A DNA stretch of 64,000 nucleotides, from NCBI GenBank assembly GCA_036898135.1, contig CM072517.1:61462960-61526959 (forward strand), written 5' to 3'. Made by a program: the position numbers and the translations under genes. This stretch comes from Oncomelania hupensis. Its lineage: Eukaryota > Mollusca > Gastropoda > Littorinimorpha > Pomatiopsidae. Positions 9,858-21,339 of this stretch are shown piece by piece. Below the pieces are notes generated by a model. The model saw only the letters and a list, made by a program, of their open reading frames with translations. It was not told the DNA's origin and did no database searches. How positions within the stretch are numbered: the first letter of the stretch is position 1; every line of letters starts with the position of its first letter.

Positions 9858-12800
9858 CAATGAAGACCTGCCATGAAGTGTGACTTCCACTTATTTTGTA
9901 CCTCCCAATGAAGACCTGCCATGAAGTGTGGCTTCCACTTATTTTGTACCTCCCAATGAAGACCTGCCATGAAGTGTGACTTCCACTTATTTTGTACCTC
10001 CCAATGAAGACCTGCCATGAAGTGTGACTTCCACTTATTTTGTACCTCCCAATGAAGACCTGCCATGAAGTGTGACTTCCACTTATTTTGTACCTCCCAA
10101 TGAAGACCTGCCATGAAGTGTGACTTCCACTGATTTTGTACCTCCCAATGAAGACCTGCCATGAAGTGTGACTTCCACTTATTTTGTACCTCCCAATGAA
10201 GACCTGCCATGAAGTGTGACTTCCACTGATTTTGTACCTCCCAATGAAGACCTGCCATGAAGTGTGACTTCCACTGATTTTGTACCTCCCAATGAAGACC
10301 TGCCATGAAGTGTGACTTCCACTTATTTTGTACCACCCAATGAAGACCTGCCATGAAGTGTGACTTCCACTGATTTTGTACCTCTCAATGAAGACCTGCC
10401 ATGAAGTGTGGCTTCCACTTATTTTGTACCTCCCAATGAAGACCTGCCATGAAGTGTGACTTCCACTGATTTTGTACCTCCCAATGAAGACCTGCCATGA
10501 AGTGTGACTTCCACTTATTTTGTACCTCCCAATGAAGACCTGCCATGAAGTGTGACTTCCACTGATTTTGTACCTCCCAATGAAGACCTGCCATGAAGTG
10601 TGACTTCCACTGATTTTGTACCTCTCAATGAAGACCTGCCATGAAGTGTGACTTCCACTTATTTTGTACCTCCCAATGAAGACCTGCCATGAAGTGTGAC
10701 TTCCACTGATTTTGTACCTCCCAATGAAGACCTGCCATGAAGTGTGACTTCCACTGATTTTGTACCTCCCAATGAAGACCTGCCATGAAGTGTGACTTCC
10801 ACTTATTTTGTACCTCCCAATGAAGACCTGCCATGAAGTGTGGCTTCCACTTATTTTGTACCTCCCAATGAAGACCTGCCATGAAGTGTGGCTTTCACTT
10901 ATTTTGTACCTCCCAATGAAGACCTGCCATGAAGTGTGACTTCCACTTATTTTGTACCTCCCAATGAAGACCTGCCATGAAGTGTGACTTCCACTTATTT
11001 TGTACCTCCCAATGAAGACCTGCCATGAAGTGTGACTTCCACTGATTTTGTTCCTCCCAATGAAGACCTGCCATGAAGTGTGACTTCCACTTATTTTGTA
11101 CCTCTCAATGAAGACCTGCCATGAAGTGTGACTTCCACTGATTTTGTACCTCCCAATGAAGACCTGCCATGAAGTGTGACTTCCACTGATTTTGTACCTC
11201 CCAATGAAGACCTGCCATGAAGTGTGGCTTCCACTTATTTTGTACCTCCCAATGAAGACCTGCCATGAAGTGTGACTTCCACTGATTTTGTACCTCCCAA
11301 TGAAGACCTGCCATGAAGTGTGACTTCCACTGATTTTGTACCTCCCAATGAAGACCTGCCATGAAGTGTGACTTCCACTTATTTTGTACCTCCCAATGAA
11401 GACCTGCCATGAAGTGTGACTTCCACTTATTTTGTACGCGTAGTTTGTTGACAATTAAGACCTGCCATGAAGTGTGACTTCCACTTATTTTGTACCTCCC
11501 AATGAAGACCTGCCATGAAGTGTGACTTCCACTTATTTTGTACATCCCAATGAAGACCTGCCATGAAGTGTGACTTCCACTTATTTTGTAACTCCCAATG
11601 AAGACCTGCCATGAAGTGTGACTTCCACTTATTTTGTACCTCCCAATGAAGACCTGCCATGAAGTGTGACTTCCACTTATTTTGTACCTCCCAATGAAGA
11701 CCTGCCATGAAGTGTGGCTTCCACTTATTTTGTACCTCCCAATGAAGACCTGCCATTAAGTGTGACTTCCACTGATTTTGTACCTCCCAATGAAGACCTG
11801 CCATGAAGTGTGACTTCCACTTATTTTGTACCTCCCAATGAAGACCTGCCATGAAGTGTGACTTCCACTTATTTTGTACCTCCCAATGAAGACCTGCCAT
11901 GAAGTGTGACTTCCACTTATTTTGTACGCGTAGTTTGTTGACAATTAAGACCTGCCTTTAAGTGTGACTTCCACTTATTTTGTACGCGTAGTTTGTTGAC
12001 AATTAAGACCTGCCTTTAAGTGTGGCTTCCACTTATTTTGTACTCGTAGTTTGTTGACAATTAAGACCTGCCATGAAGTGTGACTTCCACTTATTTTGTA
12101 TGCGTAGTTTGTTGACAATTAAGACCTGCCATGAAGTGTGACTTCCACTTATTTTGTACGCGTAGTTTGTTGACAATTAAGACCTGCCATGAAGTGTGAC
12201 TTCCACGTATTTTTTATGCGTAGTTTGTTGACAATTAAGACCTGCAATTAAGTGTGACTTCCACTTATTTTGTACGCGTAGTTTGTTGACAATTAAGACC
12301 TGCCATGAAGTGTGACTTTCACTTATTTTGTATGCGTAGTTTGTTGACAATTAAGACCTGCAATTAAGTGTGACTTCCACTTATTTTGTACGCGTAGTTT
12401 GTTGACAATTAAGACCTGCCATGAAGTGTGACTTTCACTTAGTTTGTATGCGTAGTTTGTTGACAATTAAGACCTGCAATTAAGTGTGACTTCCACTTAT
12501 TTTGTACGCCTATTTTGTTGACAATTAAGACCTGCCATTAAGTGTGACTTCCACTTATTTTGTATGCGTAGTTTGTTGACAATGAAGACCTGCCTTTAAG
12601 TGTGACTTCCACTTATTTTGTACCTCCCAATGAAGACCTGCCATGAAGTGTGACTTCCACTTATTTTGTACGCCTATTTTGTTGACAATTAAGACCTGCC
12701 ATGAAGTGTGACTTCCACTTATTTTGTACGCCTATTTTGTTGACAATGAAGACCTGCCATGAAGTGTGACTTCCACTTATTTTGTACGCCTATTTTGTTG

Positions 12801-13205
12801 ACAATGAAGACCTGCCATGAAGTGTGACTTCCACTTATTTTGTACGCCTATTTTGTTGACAATGAAGACCTGCCATGAAGTGTGGCTTCCACTTATTTTG
12901 TACCTCCCAATTAAGACCTGCCATGAAGTGTGACTTCCACTTATTTTGAACCTCCCAATTAAGACCTGCCATGAAGTGTGACTTCCACTTATTTTGAACC
13001 TCCCAATTAAGACAGAGAAAGATGGAGTATGCTGGTTAAGCGATCATCTGTGGTGCCCCTACGACCTTCGGGTTATGGGACAGGATAGGATAGGATAGGA
13101 ATTAAGACCTGCCATGAAGTGTGGCTTCCACTTATTTTGAACCTCCCAACTAAGACCTGCTATGAAGTGTGACTTCCACTTATTTTGTACGCCTATATTG
13201 TTGAC
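9858..13205. repeat. 3.3-kb satellite array with 48-bp and 58-bp unit types
   Basis: About 33 head-to-tail 48-bp units (core gaagacctgccatgaagtg, then tgacttccact(t/g)attttgta) run from 9858 to about 11437. From 11438 a second unit type appears in which cctcccaatga is replaced by a longer gcgtagtttgttgacaatta, giving 58 bp. The two types alternate in blocks: 48-bp to about 11927, 58-bp to about 12620, then mixed, with a third linker cctattttgttgacaat. Because 48 is divisible by three, two minus-strand frames stay open for up to 546 codons. I treat this as a by-product. An 86-bp RTE fragment interrupts the array at 13014-13099. Confidence 0.95.
13014..13099 (+). mobile_element. 86-bp RTE LINE 3' end inserted in the satellite (copy b)
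   Basis: The last coding bases and 3' end of the RTE element, ending in the (GGATA)n tail, sit inside the satellite array. The 9-bp satellite phrase aattaagac is duplicated on both sides (13005-13013 and 13100-13108). Part of that phrase (gac) also matches the element, so priming microhomology is possible. This is an extremely 5'-truncated insertion. Confidence 0.92.
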
Positions 13206-13402
13206 CGTGCTGTTTCTAAGAGGATACAACGATAGAATACTGATAACAAACAACAGACGTTATTTCGCCAAGTGAAATAGTTACAAAAGCACATAGTGGA
13301 ACATAAACTGTGATGTTAGTAAAACATTGATGTAAAGAACTATCACTCTTACTGATTTCCATCTCTCACCGAACCTACAGGGGTTACTCACTCTCACTTT
13401 TA

Positions 13403-13668
13403 TGAGTAAAAATGCTATAAATTACATTCTATGTATATAATCCTTTCTAGGTACATAGGCAACACTGCATTCTACGTGTATATAATTCATTCTATAAACA
13501 TAAAATACATTATGTTCACATAGAATCTATTCTAGAATATAGAATTTAATTCAGGAACATTAGTGTTATTGTCAGTAAATGAAATGAATTAATTTTCTGT
13601 ATTATAGAATAGATTTCCATATTATGAAATAGATTTATGTTTTCTAGAATTTATAGCATTTTTACTCA
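13403..13668. mobile_element. 266-bp MITE with 21-bp TIRs and TA target site
   Basis: Perfect terminal inverted repeats tgagtaaaaatgctataaatt (13403-13423 and the complement at 13648-13668) are flanked by TA on both sides, the Tc1/mariner-type target. The interior is AT-rich and full of inverted agaat/attct motifs, with no coding capacity. It is a non-autonomous element that needs a transposase from elsewhere. Confidence 0.85.
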
Positions 13669-14417
13669 TACGGCGCCTCAGACTCTTTGACCTCTCCCCC
13701 CTTCTCTCGCTTTCTATTACATAACACAACCTGCATTATTACATGAAAAGACCCCAGTCCAAAGGCTTTGTTGACTTCTAGCAAAACCGGGTTTACCCGA
13801 AAATGTGTATCGTTAGTAAATTAAACAATGATACAGTTGACTTTCGTTGCCCGAACCAACCTCTGAAGTTTGATTTTTTTCCCCGGGTCTGACAGAGCTA
13901 GGGAGTTATTTCCCCTGATTTTAACAGCACAGCCGTGTGACCTTGACCCCGTTTCTGAAAGAACCCACGCGGTTTGAAGTGTGCATCTTTGCTGTCTGGG
14001 GTATGTTAGGGTCCGTTTTATCAACCTAAAACGAAAAACGCTTACGAACATTTAACAAAAATAGTTCTGTCTCCGACAGCCTTGGTAGCTGCTATTTTTA
14101 GCTCCAGAATGTTCTATTTATTGGCATAAAAAAAAACAGAATTTATTCATTTAACAAATAACTATGCTATCGAAAAGGTTCTTATTTGCTGTACACATTT
14201 TTTCAGTCGGGCAACATTCACTGTGAATGTTAAAACGATCTGTCGAAGAGGAGTGGTCAACGTTGGTCCATGCTCTGCATGCAGTGTCCGAAATAATCGA
14301 TCGCCGCTCCTTCTCAGATAGAAAGTGGATTTGAATAATCTCTCTAACTGAGCTCGCGATGCGTAGACAACATTGACACTGGTGACTACACCATGGACAA
14401 AACAGAGAGGTACTGAC
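13669..14417. other. Probable intron or 3' flank of the host gene; nothing recognised
   Basis: This lies downstream (minus strand) of exon E. I looked for a further exon with a one-base phase and a C-x8-C-x8-C pattern and found none with convincing splice signals. A 76-codon minus frame at 13821-14051 has no supporting acceptor. Confidence 0.4.
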
Positions 14418-14493
14418 GTGTAAGTGTTGGGGTTGAATGAGTCCGTCCAGAAGGTGTTGCTGCAGGTCTGCAGAGCCGCACAGTCGCCCTCCT
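14418..14493 (-). CDS. Host gene exon E, start of a third six-cysteine module (partial gene)
   Basis: Minus-strand exon preceded by the acceptor catgtttcaacag. It begins with two bases of a split codon, matching the phase-1 end of exon D. It encodes EGDCAALQTCSNTFWTDSFN and a few more residues, with two cysteines spaced as in the first halves of modules 1 and 2 (C-x5-C). The assigned donor (cac before gtcagt) gives phase 2, as in exons A and C. However, the third cysteine expected at the end is missing unless the exon runs a little further to a later GT, so the 3' boundary is uncertain. No intact downstream exon was found. Confidence 0.55.
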
Positions 14494-14769
14494 CTGTTGA
14501 AACATGAGAGGCATTGCATGATAAGGCGGATCCGCGATGGCGCAGCATTAGACCGCGTTGGTATTGTAAAAATAGGCTGTTTGTTGGCTATCGCGGATGC
14601 CAGCAACGTGTAATGCCCTTGTTTAGTGGTTGACACGAACAAGGAGAGGCGTTAGGGAGGAGGGAGAGAGTTGGGATGGGGAAGGGTGGGGGAATGAAGG
14701 CGAGGGATTAACAGAAAGAAAGATGAGGACATGAGCAAAAAAGGAGCAAGGACTGGCTAACTGTCCAAA

Positions 14770-14892
14770 GCAAACATAAAACACACACACACACACACCC
14801 ACACCCACGCACACACACACACACAAACACACACACACATAAACGCGCGCGAGCGCGCATACACAAGCAAAACCACCACCACCACCACCATC
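14770..14892. repeat. (CA)n and (CAC)n microsatellite
   Basis: Imperfect CA dinucleotide repeats with cccacaccc and cgcgcg interruptions, ending in accaccacc. They lie in the intron between exons E and D. Confidence 0.9.
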
Positions 14893-14999
14893 CAAAAACA
14901 TAAATACAGTTGTTTTTTTGTAAATAATAAAATACAGCGATTTGAGATTTTAAGATTTCGAATAAATTTACATTAGAATATATTTTTAGCATTTTAGAT

Positions 15000-15330
15000 A
15001 TATTTGCAACTTTAAATAGATTTGCATTTTGTACATATTTGCATTTTTGAATTTTGCTAAATTATAATGAATAAAATAAAATAAATAAATAAATACACGA
15101 GTTTAAAAATAAAATAAATAAATGAAATAAATAAAGTACAAGAAAATAAAATATAAAAGAATTAAATAAAAAGAATAATATTTTAGTAATAACAAATAAA
15201 ATAAAATATTAAACAAAATAACAAATAAAATAAAATATAACAAAAAAGTAAAAAATAAAATAAATTAAAGTTAAAACACATAAATAAAAATGAATAAAAA
15301 AATCAAATTTAAAAAAAAGTATTAATAAAT
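15000..15330. other. AT-rich intron segment (aaataaaat)n-like
   Basis: Long run of aataaa/aaataa variants in the intron downstream of exon D. No coding or structural signal is seen. Confidence 0.6.
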
Positions 15331-15345
15331 GGGGTATCCACTTAC

Positions 15346-15461
15346 GACAGACGCGGTAGAAGTAGCGTGTAAAGACCTCAATTTCTGCGATTTTTACCTC
15401 GAAGGTTCTGCATAAGGCGCTCACCCTGGATTCTATACACGCTCTAAAGCGAGCGTTATCC
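15346..15461 (-). CDS. Host gene exon D, second half of six-cysteine module 2
   Basis: A 116-bp exon. The acceptor is gctgtgtttgactag; the donor is ctgtc followed by gtaagt, a strong consensus. It starts with the last base of a split codon (phase 2, matching exon C) and ends with one base (phase 1, matching exon E). It encodes DNARFRACIESRVSALC and then about 20 residues to a final cysteine before the splice. With the last cysteine of exon C this gives C-x8-C-x8-C-x20-C, the same spacing as exon B (x8, x8, x21). That independent repeat of spacing is the best evidence that both exons are real. Confidence 0.8.
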
Positions 15462-15479
15462 CTAGTCAAACACAGCAAA

Positions 15480-15660
15480 CAATGTAGCAAAAACATCAGC
15501 AACAGCAGCAGCAACTGCAGCAACAACAACAACAATAACAACAACACAAGAAGAAGAAGAAGAAGAAGAAGAAGAAGAAGAAGAAGAAGAAGAAGAAGAA
15601 GAAGAAGAAGAAGAAGAAGAAGAAGAAGAAGAAGAAGAAGAAGAAGAAGAAAGCCATTAT
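15480..15660. repeat. (CAA)n then (GAA)n microsatellite
   Basis: Imperfect cagcaa/caacaa (15483-15547) followed by about 105 bases of pure gaa. It lies only some 20-90 bases upstream of the exon D acceptor in gene orientation, so it is intronic. On the minus strand it reads ttc/ttg and could act as an extended pyrimidine tract. Confidence 0.92.
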
Positions 15661-15706
15661 CACCAATACCACGACAACGACCTCCACGACCACCACCAAC
15701 AAACAT

Positions 15707-16305
15707 TACATTACATTACATTACATTACATTACATTACATGATTATTGCTTTAGGTCCAGCGGACTCTTCCGAGCCAAATCAGGACCGGACAACCCCTG
15801 ATCTGCATAAAAGATCTGCCGAAACAACCCTAATGGTAAAAACTGAAAGCTCTCCACCAGCCAGTCACTTTACAATAAAGACATCCCACGCACGGGACGC
15901 TGAGGCTGTACTCTAATTTATCGAACCCCCTTTCACAAAAACAAATAGAATACAAACATCATTATAAATTATCCAAAAAAAAAACATACATATAAAATGC
16001 CTACATTGCTAAATAATAACATCATAGGTAGCCCTAGTGACCACCTGGCAGAAAGCATCCAATATTCCCAAGCTGATCCAACAGACCTCACATACAAATA
16101 AGGAGTCTTGTCCCGGAAGAGTTTTCAAAAAAAAAGGTAGTTGACTGGTCTAGCGAAGAAGAAGATAGTATAGCAGATTGATAGAACAGAGCAGGAATGA
16201 GAAAGAGCAAATGAGAAAGACAGCGACAGTGGGAATTTAAAGCACTAAATTTCCAGAATTGGGGATACTATTTATGCTGAAACCCCCGGCACCCCACGGG
16301 GGTCC
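15707..16305 (-). mobile_element. R retroposon copy 3 with (ATTAC)n tail
   Basis: Minus-oriented R copy. The 3' end is at left with a seven-unit attac-type tail (15707-15741). The 5' end is at the G/C phrase caccccacgggggt. It lies in the intron between exons C and D. Confidence 0.8.
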
Positions 16306-16312
16306 ACCAACA

Positions 16313-16364
16313 AACAACTATTACTACAACAACAACAGCTATTACAACAACAACAACAACAACA

Positions 16365-16461
<97 letters not shown>

Positions 16462-16480
16462 TTACTACCACCCCAACCAC
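16313..16480. repeat. (CAA)n/(CTA)n microsatellite
   Basis: Short caa-rich lead-in, then about 100 bases of pure acta/cta repeats, then imperfect act-rich DNA to about 16500. Caa/cac-rich DNA continues to about 16770. Confidence 0.9.
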
Positions 16481-16785
16481 TATCACTACTATAATTACTC
16501 CTACCTCTCTCTCTCTACTACTTCTACAATTACTATAACGGTAACAAACCACAGAAGCAGCAAAGCTATTACCGTTATCAACAATAGCAGCACAAAACAA
16601 AACAAACGACTGCAACAACATCATTACTCAAACATCAACAACAACAACAACCACAACCACCACCACAACCAAAAATAATAACGATCACTAATACTATCAC
16701 AGTAACACTATCACAATAATAGCAGCAGCAGTAACAACAATATACAATGCTGTTGTTGTTGTTGTTGCTGTTGTTAAAGACTGAC

Positions 16786-16891
16786 TGGCAATAAGAGACG
16801 CCGGGAAGTCGATACAAGTTCTTCTCCCACTGTTTGAAGTAGCTGAACTCCTGAGCCGCACACTCGTATAACGGCACCGCGCACGTCACTC
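16786..16891 (-). CDS. Host gene exon C, first half of six-cysteine module 2
   Basis: A 106-bp exon with an excellent pyrimidine-rich acceptor (cctttgttttgtttatgcag) and donor cca followed by gtcagt. It begins with two bases of a split codon (phase 1, matching exon B) and ends with two bases (phase 2, matching exon D). It encodes VTCAVPLYEC, then about 23 residues to a terminal cysteine. The pattern parallels exon A: C-x6-C, a long loop, and the third cysteine just before the splice. The intron upstream, to exon B, is 31.4 kb and is filled with transposons. The family was not recognised. Confidence 0.8.
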
Positions 16892-16899
16892 CTGCATAA

Positions 16900-17269
16900 A
16901 CAAAACAAAGGCCATTCATAACCTCTGGGAATCCGTCATTTGCTAAGATAGGCCTATATGCATATTTCTTGCATCTTTGTTTAAAGGTCGGAGGTGGATG
17001 AAATAAAATATACCCCTTTTAAACAAAAAAATTACAACCCTTCTTTTAAAAAAAACCACACTGCATTTAGATTGTAACGTTATACATTAATGTCTGCGGG
17101 AATGATCTTTTGTTTAACAGGGTAATCTCTAGTGAACAGTGATAATGAAAACATGCCAATCAGTATACCAACATCTGAAAAATCCATCTTTCCCAATTCA
17201 ATAGGTTTCATTTTTAAAAGAGATTTTGCAATCATAGAATAAGTTATATTTAGGCCCACTAAAACAGTA
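16900..17269. other. Intron sequence, nothing recognised
   Basis: Upstream (gene orientation) of exon C. AT-rich, with no repeat family or gene identified. Confidence 0.4.
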
Positions 17270-17342
17270 CTATGGTACCCAAGATTTACAATTGTCTGTT
17301 CATATGGTACACTCAGTTTTATATATTTTATATTAAAAAAAA

Positions 17343-17700
17343 TTACTGCATTGAAAACAAATCCAATGATGGCTTCAATGATGAAGATGATTCAATTTCT
17401 TTCTCTACAAGTGGTTTTGTAGGTTTCTGTTTCTTTTTTCCTATACGGTATTTATATATTACGTACCCACTTGCACCTACTGCACCGGCTAGACATAAAT
17501 AATACACATTCTTATTTGAAGATTGTACTGTTTGTATTGGTTTTTCTTTGTTTGTTGTTAATGTTTGTTGCATTATTGTTTCTTCTTTTGGCTGCACTGA
17601 TTCCTTTTTTGTTAATATGTTTGGTTTTGTTTGTCTGTTCCAGCTATGTAATTTGTTAAATTCTGCTAACTTCTTTCCAGCTGCAATTCTTCCTGGACTC
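17343..17700 (-). pseudogene. Polinton-like element: small single-pass membrane protein gene
   Basis: The minus-strand frame has a hydrophobic segment (YYLCLAGAVGASGYVIYKYR) followed by a lysine-rich tail (IGKKKQKPTKPLVEKEIESS) and a stop at about 17343. Upstream, in the same strand, coding-like sequence continues to about 17700, with a basic stretch reading roughly GRIAAGKKLAEFNKL. I place it in the Polinton-like element because it sits on the same broken unit as the integrase at 22100-29868. The functional assignment (membrane or virion-associated small protein) is only a guess from shape. Confidence 0.5.
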
Positions 17701-17759
17701 TTTGTGTTTAGTCACTGTCACTGTGTTCTGTTGGTTCTCCGAATTCTTCATCTCCATCA

Positions 17760-18231
17760 CCTGCTGTATCTCCGGATTGGAAGAGTCCAATTTTAATAGC
17801 AGAGAAATTTATGTGCTAAAAAGTAATTAGCCCGGCTGAAAATGGTGCCAACAAGCTTCCAAACTTATAATATCGATTTCTTGATACCTCACTAATCACA
17901 TTGACAATAACAGGATCTTCAAATCAAATCATCAAATAAATCATTCTCACAATCTATAGTAACAAAGGTTGACACAGCTTTGGTATATAACTTCACAATT
18001 GAACACCCTAATTTTTTAACCATTAAAGCGCCGAGGACTTAATCATATTTATTATGTAATATAATGATGCCTTCGGGCCTCAGTCCTTGCACTTGTTCAG
18101 TAGTTAAGTCAACACCGAGGTAATACTTCGACTTTCCGGAAGCTACTAATGCAATCATTCTGTCTCTTTTCTCTGCATAGTTGTCAACACCTGTGGCTGT
18201 GACGTTAACAGCTTCTTGCGTTAACAAGTCA
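17760..18231 (-). pseudogene. Polinton-like element: unidentified small ORFs, minus strand
   Basis: The minus frame ending at 18039 (TQEAVNVTATGVDNYAEKRD through a hydrophilic ~60-residue product) starts next to the RTE insertion at 18231 and may be cut by it. Downstream, a second short frame (from about 18021 down to about 17920) and acidic residues near 17790 suggest two more small genes. Frames do not extend cleanly, so the unit is decayed. No family recognised. Confidence 0.4.
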
Positions 18232-18243
18232 TCCTATCCTATC

Positions 18244-21200
18244 CTATCCTATCCCATAACCCGAAGGTCGTAGGGGCACCACAGATGATCGTTTAACCAG
18301 CATACTCCATCTTTCTCTGTCCTCAGCAGCCCTCATGGCTTCGCTCAGTGTCAAACCAGTCCATTCTCGAATGTTGTCCTCCCACCTCTTTTTCGGTCTC
18401 CCCCTTCTTCTACCTCCTTGCACTGTGCCTTGCAGAATGGTCTTTGCAAGGCCTGATGATCTGGTGACGTGGCCATACCATCGGAGTTTCCGTTTCTTCA
18501 CCACTGTGAGCAGGTCATCGTGTTGTCCAATGGCTTGTGTGATGGTCTGTCGGACTTCGTCGTTGGTGATGTGTTGGGTATAGGAAATGCCCAGAAGTCT
18601 TCTGTAGCACCTCATCTCCATGCTTTGTATTCTTCGTTGGAGATCTGCTGTGAGGGTCCATGCTTCGCAAGCATATAGGAAGATGGAGATGACCAGAGAG
18701 CGCAGCAGTCTTATTTTGGAATGTAGACTGATGGTTCTGTCTTTCCAAATGGGCGTCAACCTTGTCAGGGCAGCAGTTGTTTGTGCGATCCTGGAGAGGA
18801 CTTCCTGTCGAGACCCATTGTCTGACACAATGGCTCCTAAATATTTGAAGCTGTGCATTGTGTTGAGGGATTGGCCTTGTACTTTGATGTCCGTGTTGAT
18901 GCCATTGTTGTTGTTGGTCATCATTTTGGTCTTCTCTGCACTTATTTCCATTCCATAAGCTCTGGAGGTGGTGTCAAGCCTCTGTACAAGCTGTTCAAGT
19001 TCTTGTTCCTCTCCAGCCAATCCATCAATATCATCCGCAAAACGAAGATTGGAGATTGCTCTGCCCCCTATGCTGACTGTGCCTTCGTGATCTGCAAGAG
19101 CATCTGACATGATGCGCTCTAGGAAGATGTTGAAGAGTGTTGGAGAGAGTAGGCATCCTTGACGCACACCGATTGTTGTTCTGAACCAGTTCCCGATGAC
19201 GCTGTTATGGAGGACTGCACTGGTAGCCTTGTCATACAGGCTTTTGATGACTTCTATAATTTTCGGGCTGATGTTGTACACTTTCATGGTTGCCCATAGA
19301 GCTGCATGCCAGACTCGGTCAAATGCCTTCTTGAAGTCTATGAACACATGATATAGATGTTGTTGGTGCTGTAGGTATTTCTCACAGATTATTCTGAGGT
19401 TGAAAATCTGTTCAGTGGTACTTCGCCCTGCCATGAATCCTGCTTGTTCTTCAGCTATGATTTGTTCAGCTTGTGGTTTCAACCTGTTGAGTATTATTTT
19501 CAGGAGGACCTTGCTGGGATGGCTGATGAGGCGGATGGTGCGGTAATTTTCACACTCCTGAAGGTTACCTTTTTTGGGAAGAGTGATGACAAGCGACTGG
19601 GTCCATGGTGTAGGCCATTCCCCACTCTGCCAGATCTTGTTACAGATAATGGTGAGAGCATCAGTCATCGCTTCTCCTCCTGCTTGTAGCAGTTCCGCTG
19701 GTATGTTGTCCACTCCCGCTGACTTCCCTTTCTTCAGCGATTGCACTGCTGCCTCAACTTCTTCCCGGAGAATTGGGAGGATTTCTTCTTCTTCTCTGCT
19801 CTCGAGACATGCTAGAACTGATGGGTCTCCATTTGGTGTATGGTTGTAAAGGTCAGAGCAGTACTCTGTCCATCTGTCCAAGACTTCTTGTTCTTCTGTA
19901 AGGCAAATGCCAGACTTGCTTTGGATAGTGGAGACTTTGGGCTGTTTAACACTTGTCAGCCGCTTCACAGTCTGGTAGGCCTTCTTGCTGTTGTTCTTGT
20001 TCAGATTGTTCTCTATTTCCTGGCATTGATCTTCTATCCAGTTCTCCTTTGCTGTGCGCATGCCTTTTCGGATGTCATTGTTGATTTTTCGGTAGACATC
20101 AGCTCCCTGTGAGGTGTTCTTTTTCTTTTTTAACTCTCTTCGTTTATCACACAGATCCAAAAGTTCAGGTTTGATCCACGGCTTCTTCTTTGGTCGGTGC
20201 TTGCCAAGGATCTCAGTGGCGGCATCTGTTACAGCTGAGTTGAAGGTATTGGTCATGGTGTTGACATCTACTTCGCCTGCCCCCAAAATAAGCAGTGGTG
20301 CAAATTTCCCTCCAATTGTGGCCTGAAATATTTTTGCCACCTCCGGGTCTTGCAGTTTGTCCAGGTCGAACTTCAGCCTAGTGCACTTTGCTGTATTTAC
20401 TCTCTTCAAATGGAGCCGGAAAGACATCATCACGAGATCGTGGTCACTTCCAATGTCTGCTCCTGGAAAAGTGCGTGTCCTGCCAATGTTGATGCTTGAT
20501 CTGAAGCGTTTCTTGACCATGATGTAGTCGATCTGGTTGTGATGTTCCCCGCCGGGACTGTGCCATGTCCATCGTCTGGATTTTTTGTGGAGACCAAGCG
20601 TGTTTGCCAGTACCAGATTGTTGTATCTGGCAAACTCCAATAGCCTCAGACCCCTGTCATTTGTCTCGTTGTTGCAGTGGGGTCCGCATGTGTCTCCTCA
20701 TTTGTGGTGCGCATCTTGGTCAACCTTGGCATTCCAGTCGCCTTGCACTATGACTATGTCCTTCTTCGGCACTTGGTCAAGGACCGCCTGTATATTTTCA
20801 TAAAAATCCTCCACTTCGCTGTCTACATAGTCTGATGTTGGGGCATAGGCCTGGATGATGGTAATGTTGAAAGGGGTTGCTCTCAAACGGATGGTAATGA
20901 GTCTACCGGAGACTGGGCGGCAACCCATGACAGTGGCTAGAATGTTCTTGTGGACCAAGAATCCAACGCCGTGTTCGTGCCTGTCATCTCTACCGCTGAA
21001 ATAGAGCTTGTGGCCTTTGTCAGTCGTTGTTTCACCTAGGCCTTTCCAGCGCAGTTCGCTGATACCTAGAACGTTCCATCGATAGTGGTCCAGCTCGTGG
21101 GCCAGTTCTTCTAATTTTCCTTCCGCAGTTAGGGTCCTGACATTCCAGGTTCCTATGACGATGTTGTTTCTCGTGCGGATCTTGCTAATTTGTCCATCAG

Positions 21201-21339
21201 TAGCATACTTTTCACCTCCGTCCTGGTGGCCAACGGAAGGCGCGGTCCTTGTTCCGGGCGACGACCGATCCGGCATGGAATTAGTGGATAGCCTCATCAT
21301 GTGTTGTGTCTTGGGCAAAAAAGACCTGGCAGGGCCCAA
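18244..21339 (-). pseudogene. RTE LINE polyprotein: APE endonuclease plus reverse transcriptase, one in-frame TGA
   Basis: The N-terminal domain is an APE-type endonuclease: IVIGTWNVRTL near residue 60, QGDWNAKV near 205, and SDHDLVM before residue 300. The RT follows, with FIDFKKAFDRVWHA, VRQGCLLSP and the catalytic FADDIDGL. The thumb includes YLGAIVSDNG and the basic C-terminus GGRRRGRPKKRWED. The frame is continuous over 1032 codons except for TGA at 20698-20700, where the related copy at 53577-56722 has tgg (Trp). This one change separates the copy from an intact ORF. The start codon is not fixed: the first ATGs lie about 13 codons in, and the frame opens further upstream. Confidence 0.92.

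Noticed and set aside
9814..11454. 546-codon minus-strand frame of a perfect 16-residue repeat
   Set aside because: It follows from the 48-bp satellite period; a second frame is equally open, and the frame ends where 58-bp units start. Not listed as a gene.
9858..13205. CRISPR-like repeat array
   Set aside because: Eukaryotic context, and units are directly tandem without unique spacers.
13821..14051. Candidate sixth host exon with two Cys
   Set aside because: No pyrimidine-rich acceptor in the needed phase and no C-x8-C pattern.
15209..15706. Minus frame beginning with long poly-Leu
   Set aside because: The poly-Leu part is translated (GAA)n microsatellite. Only the segment 15346-15461 with splice signals was kept, as exon D.
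16259..16678. Poly-Tyr/Asn plus frame and poly-Val minus frame
   Set aside because: Translation of the (CTA)n microsatellite.
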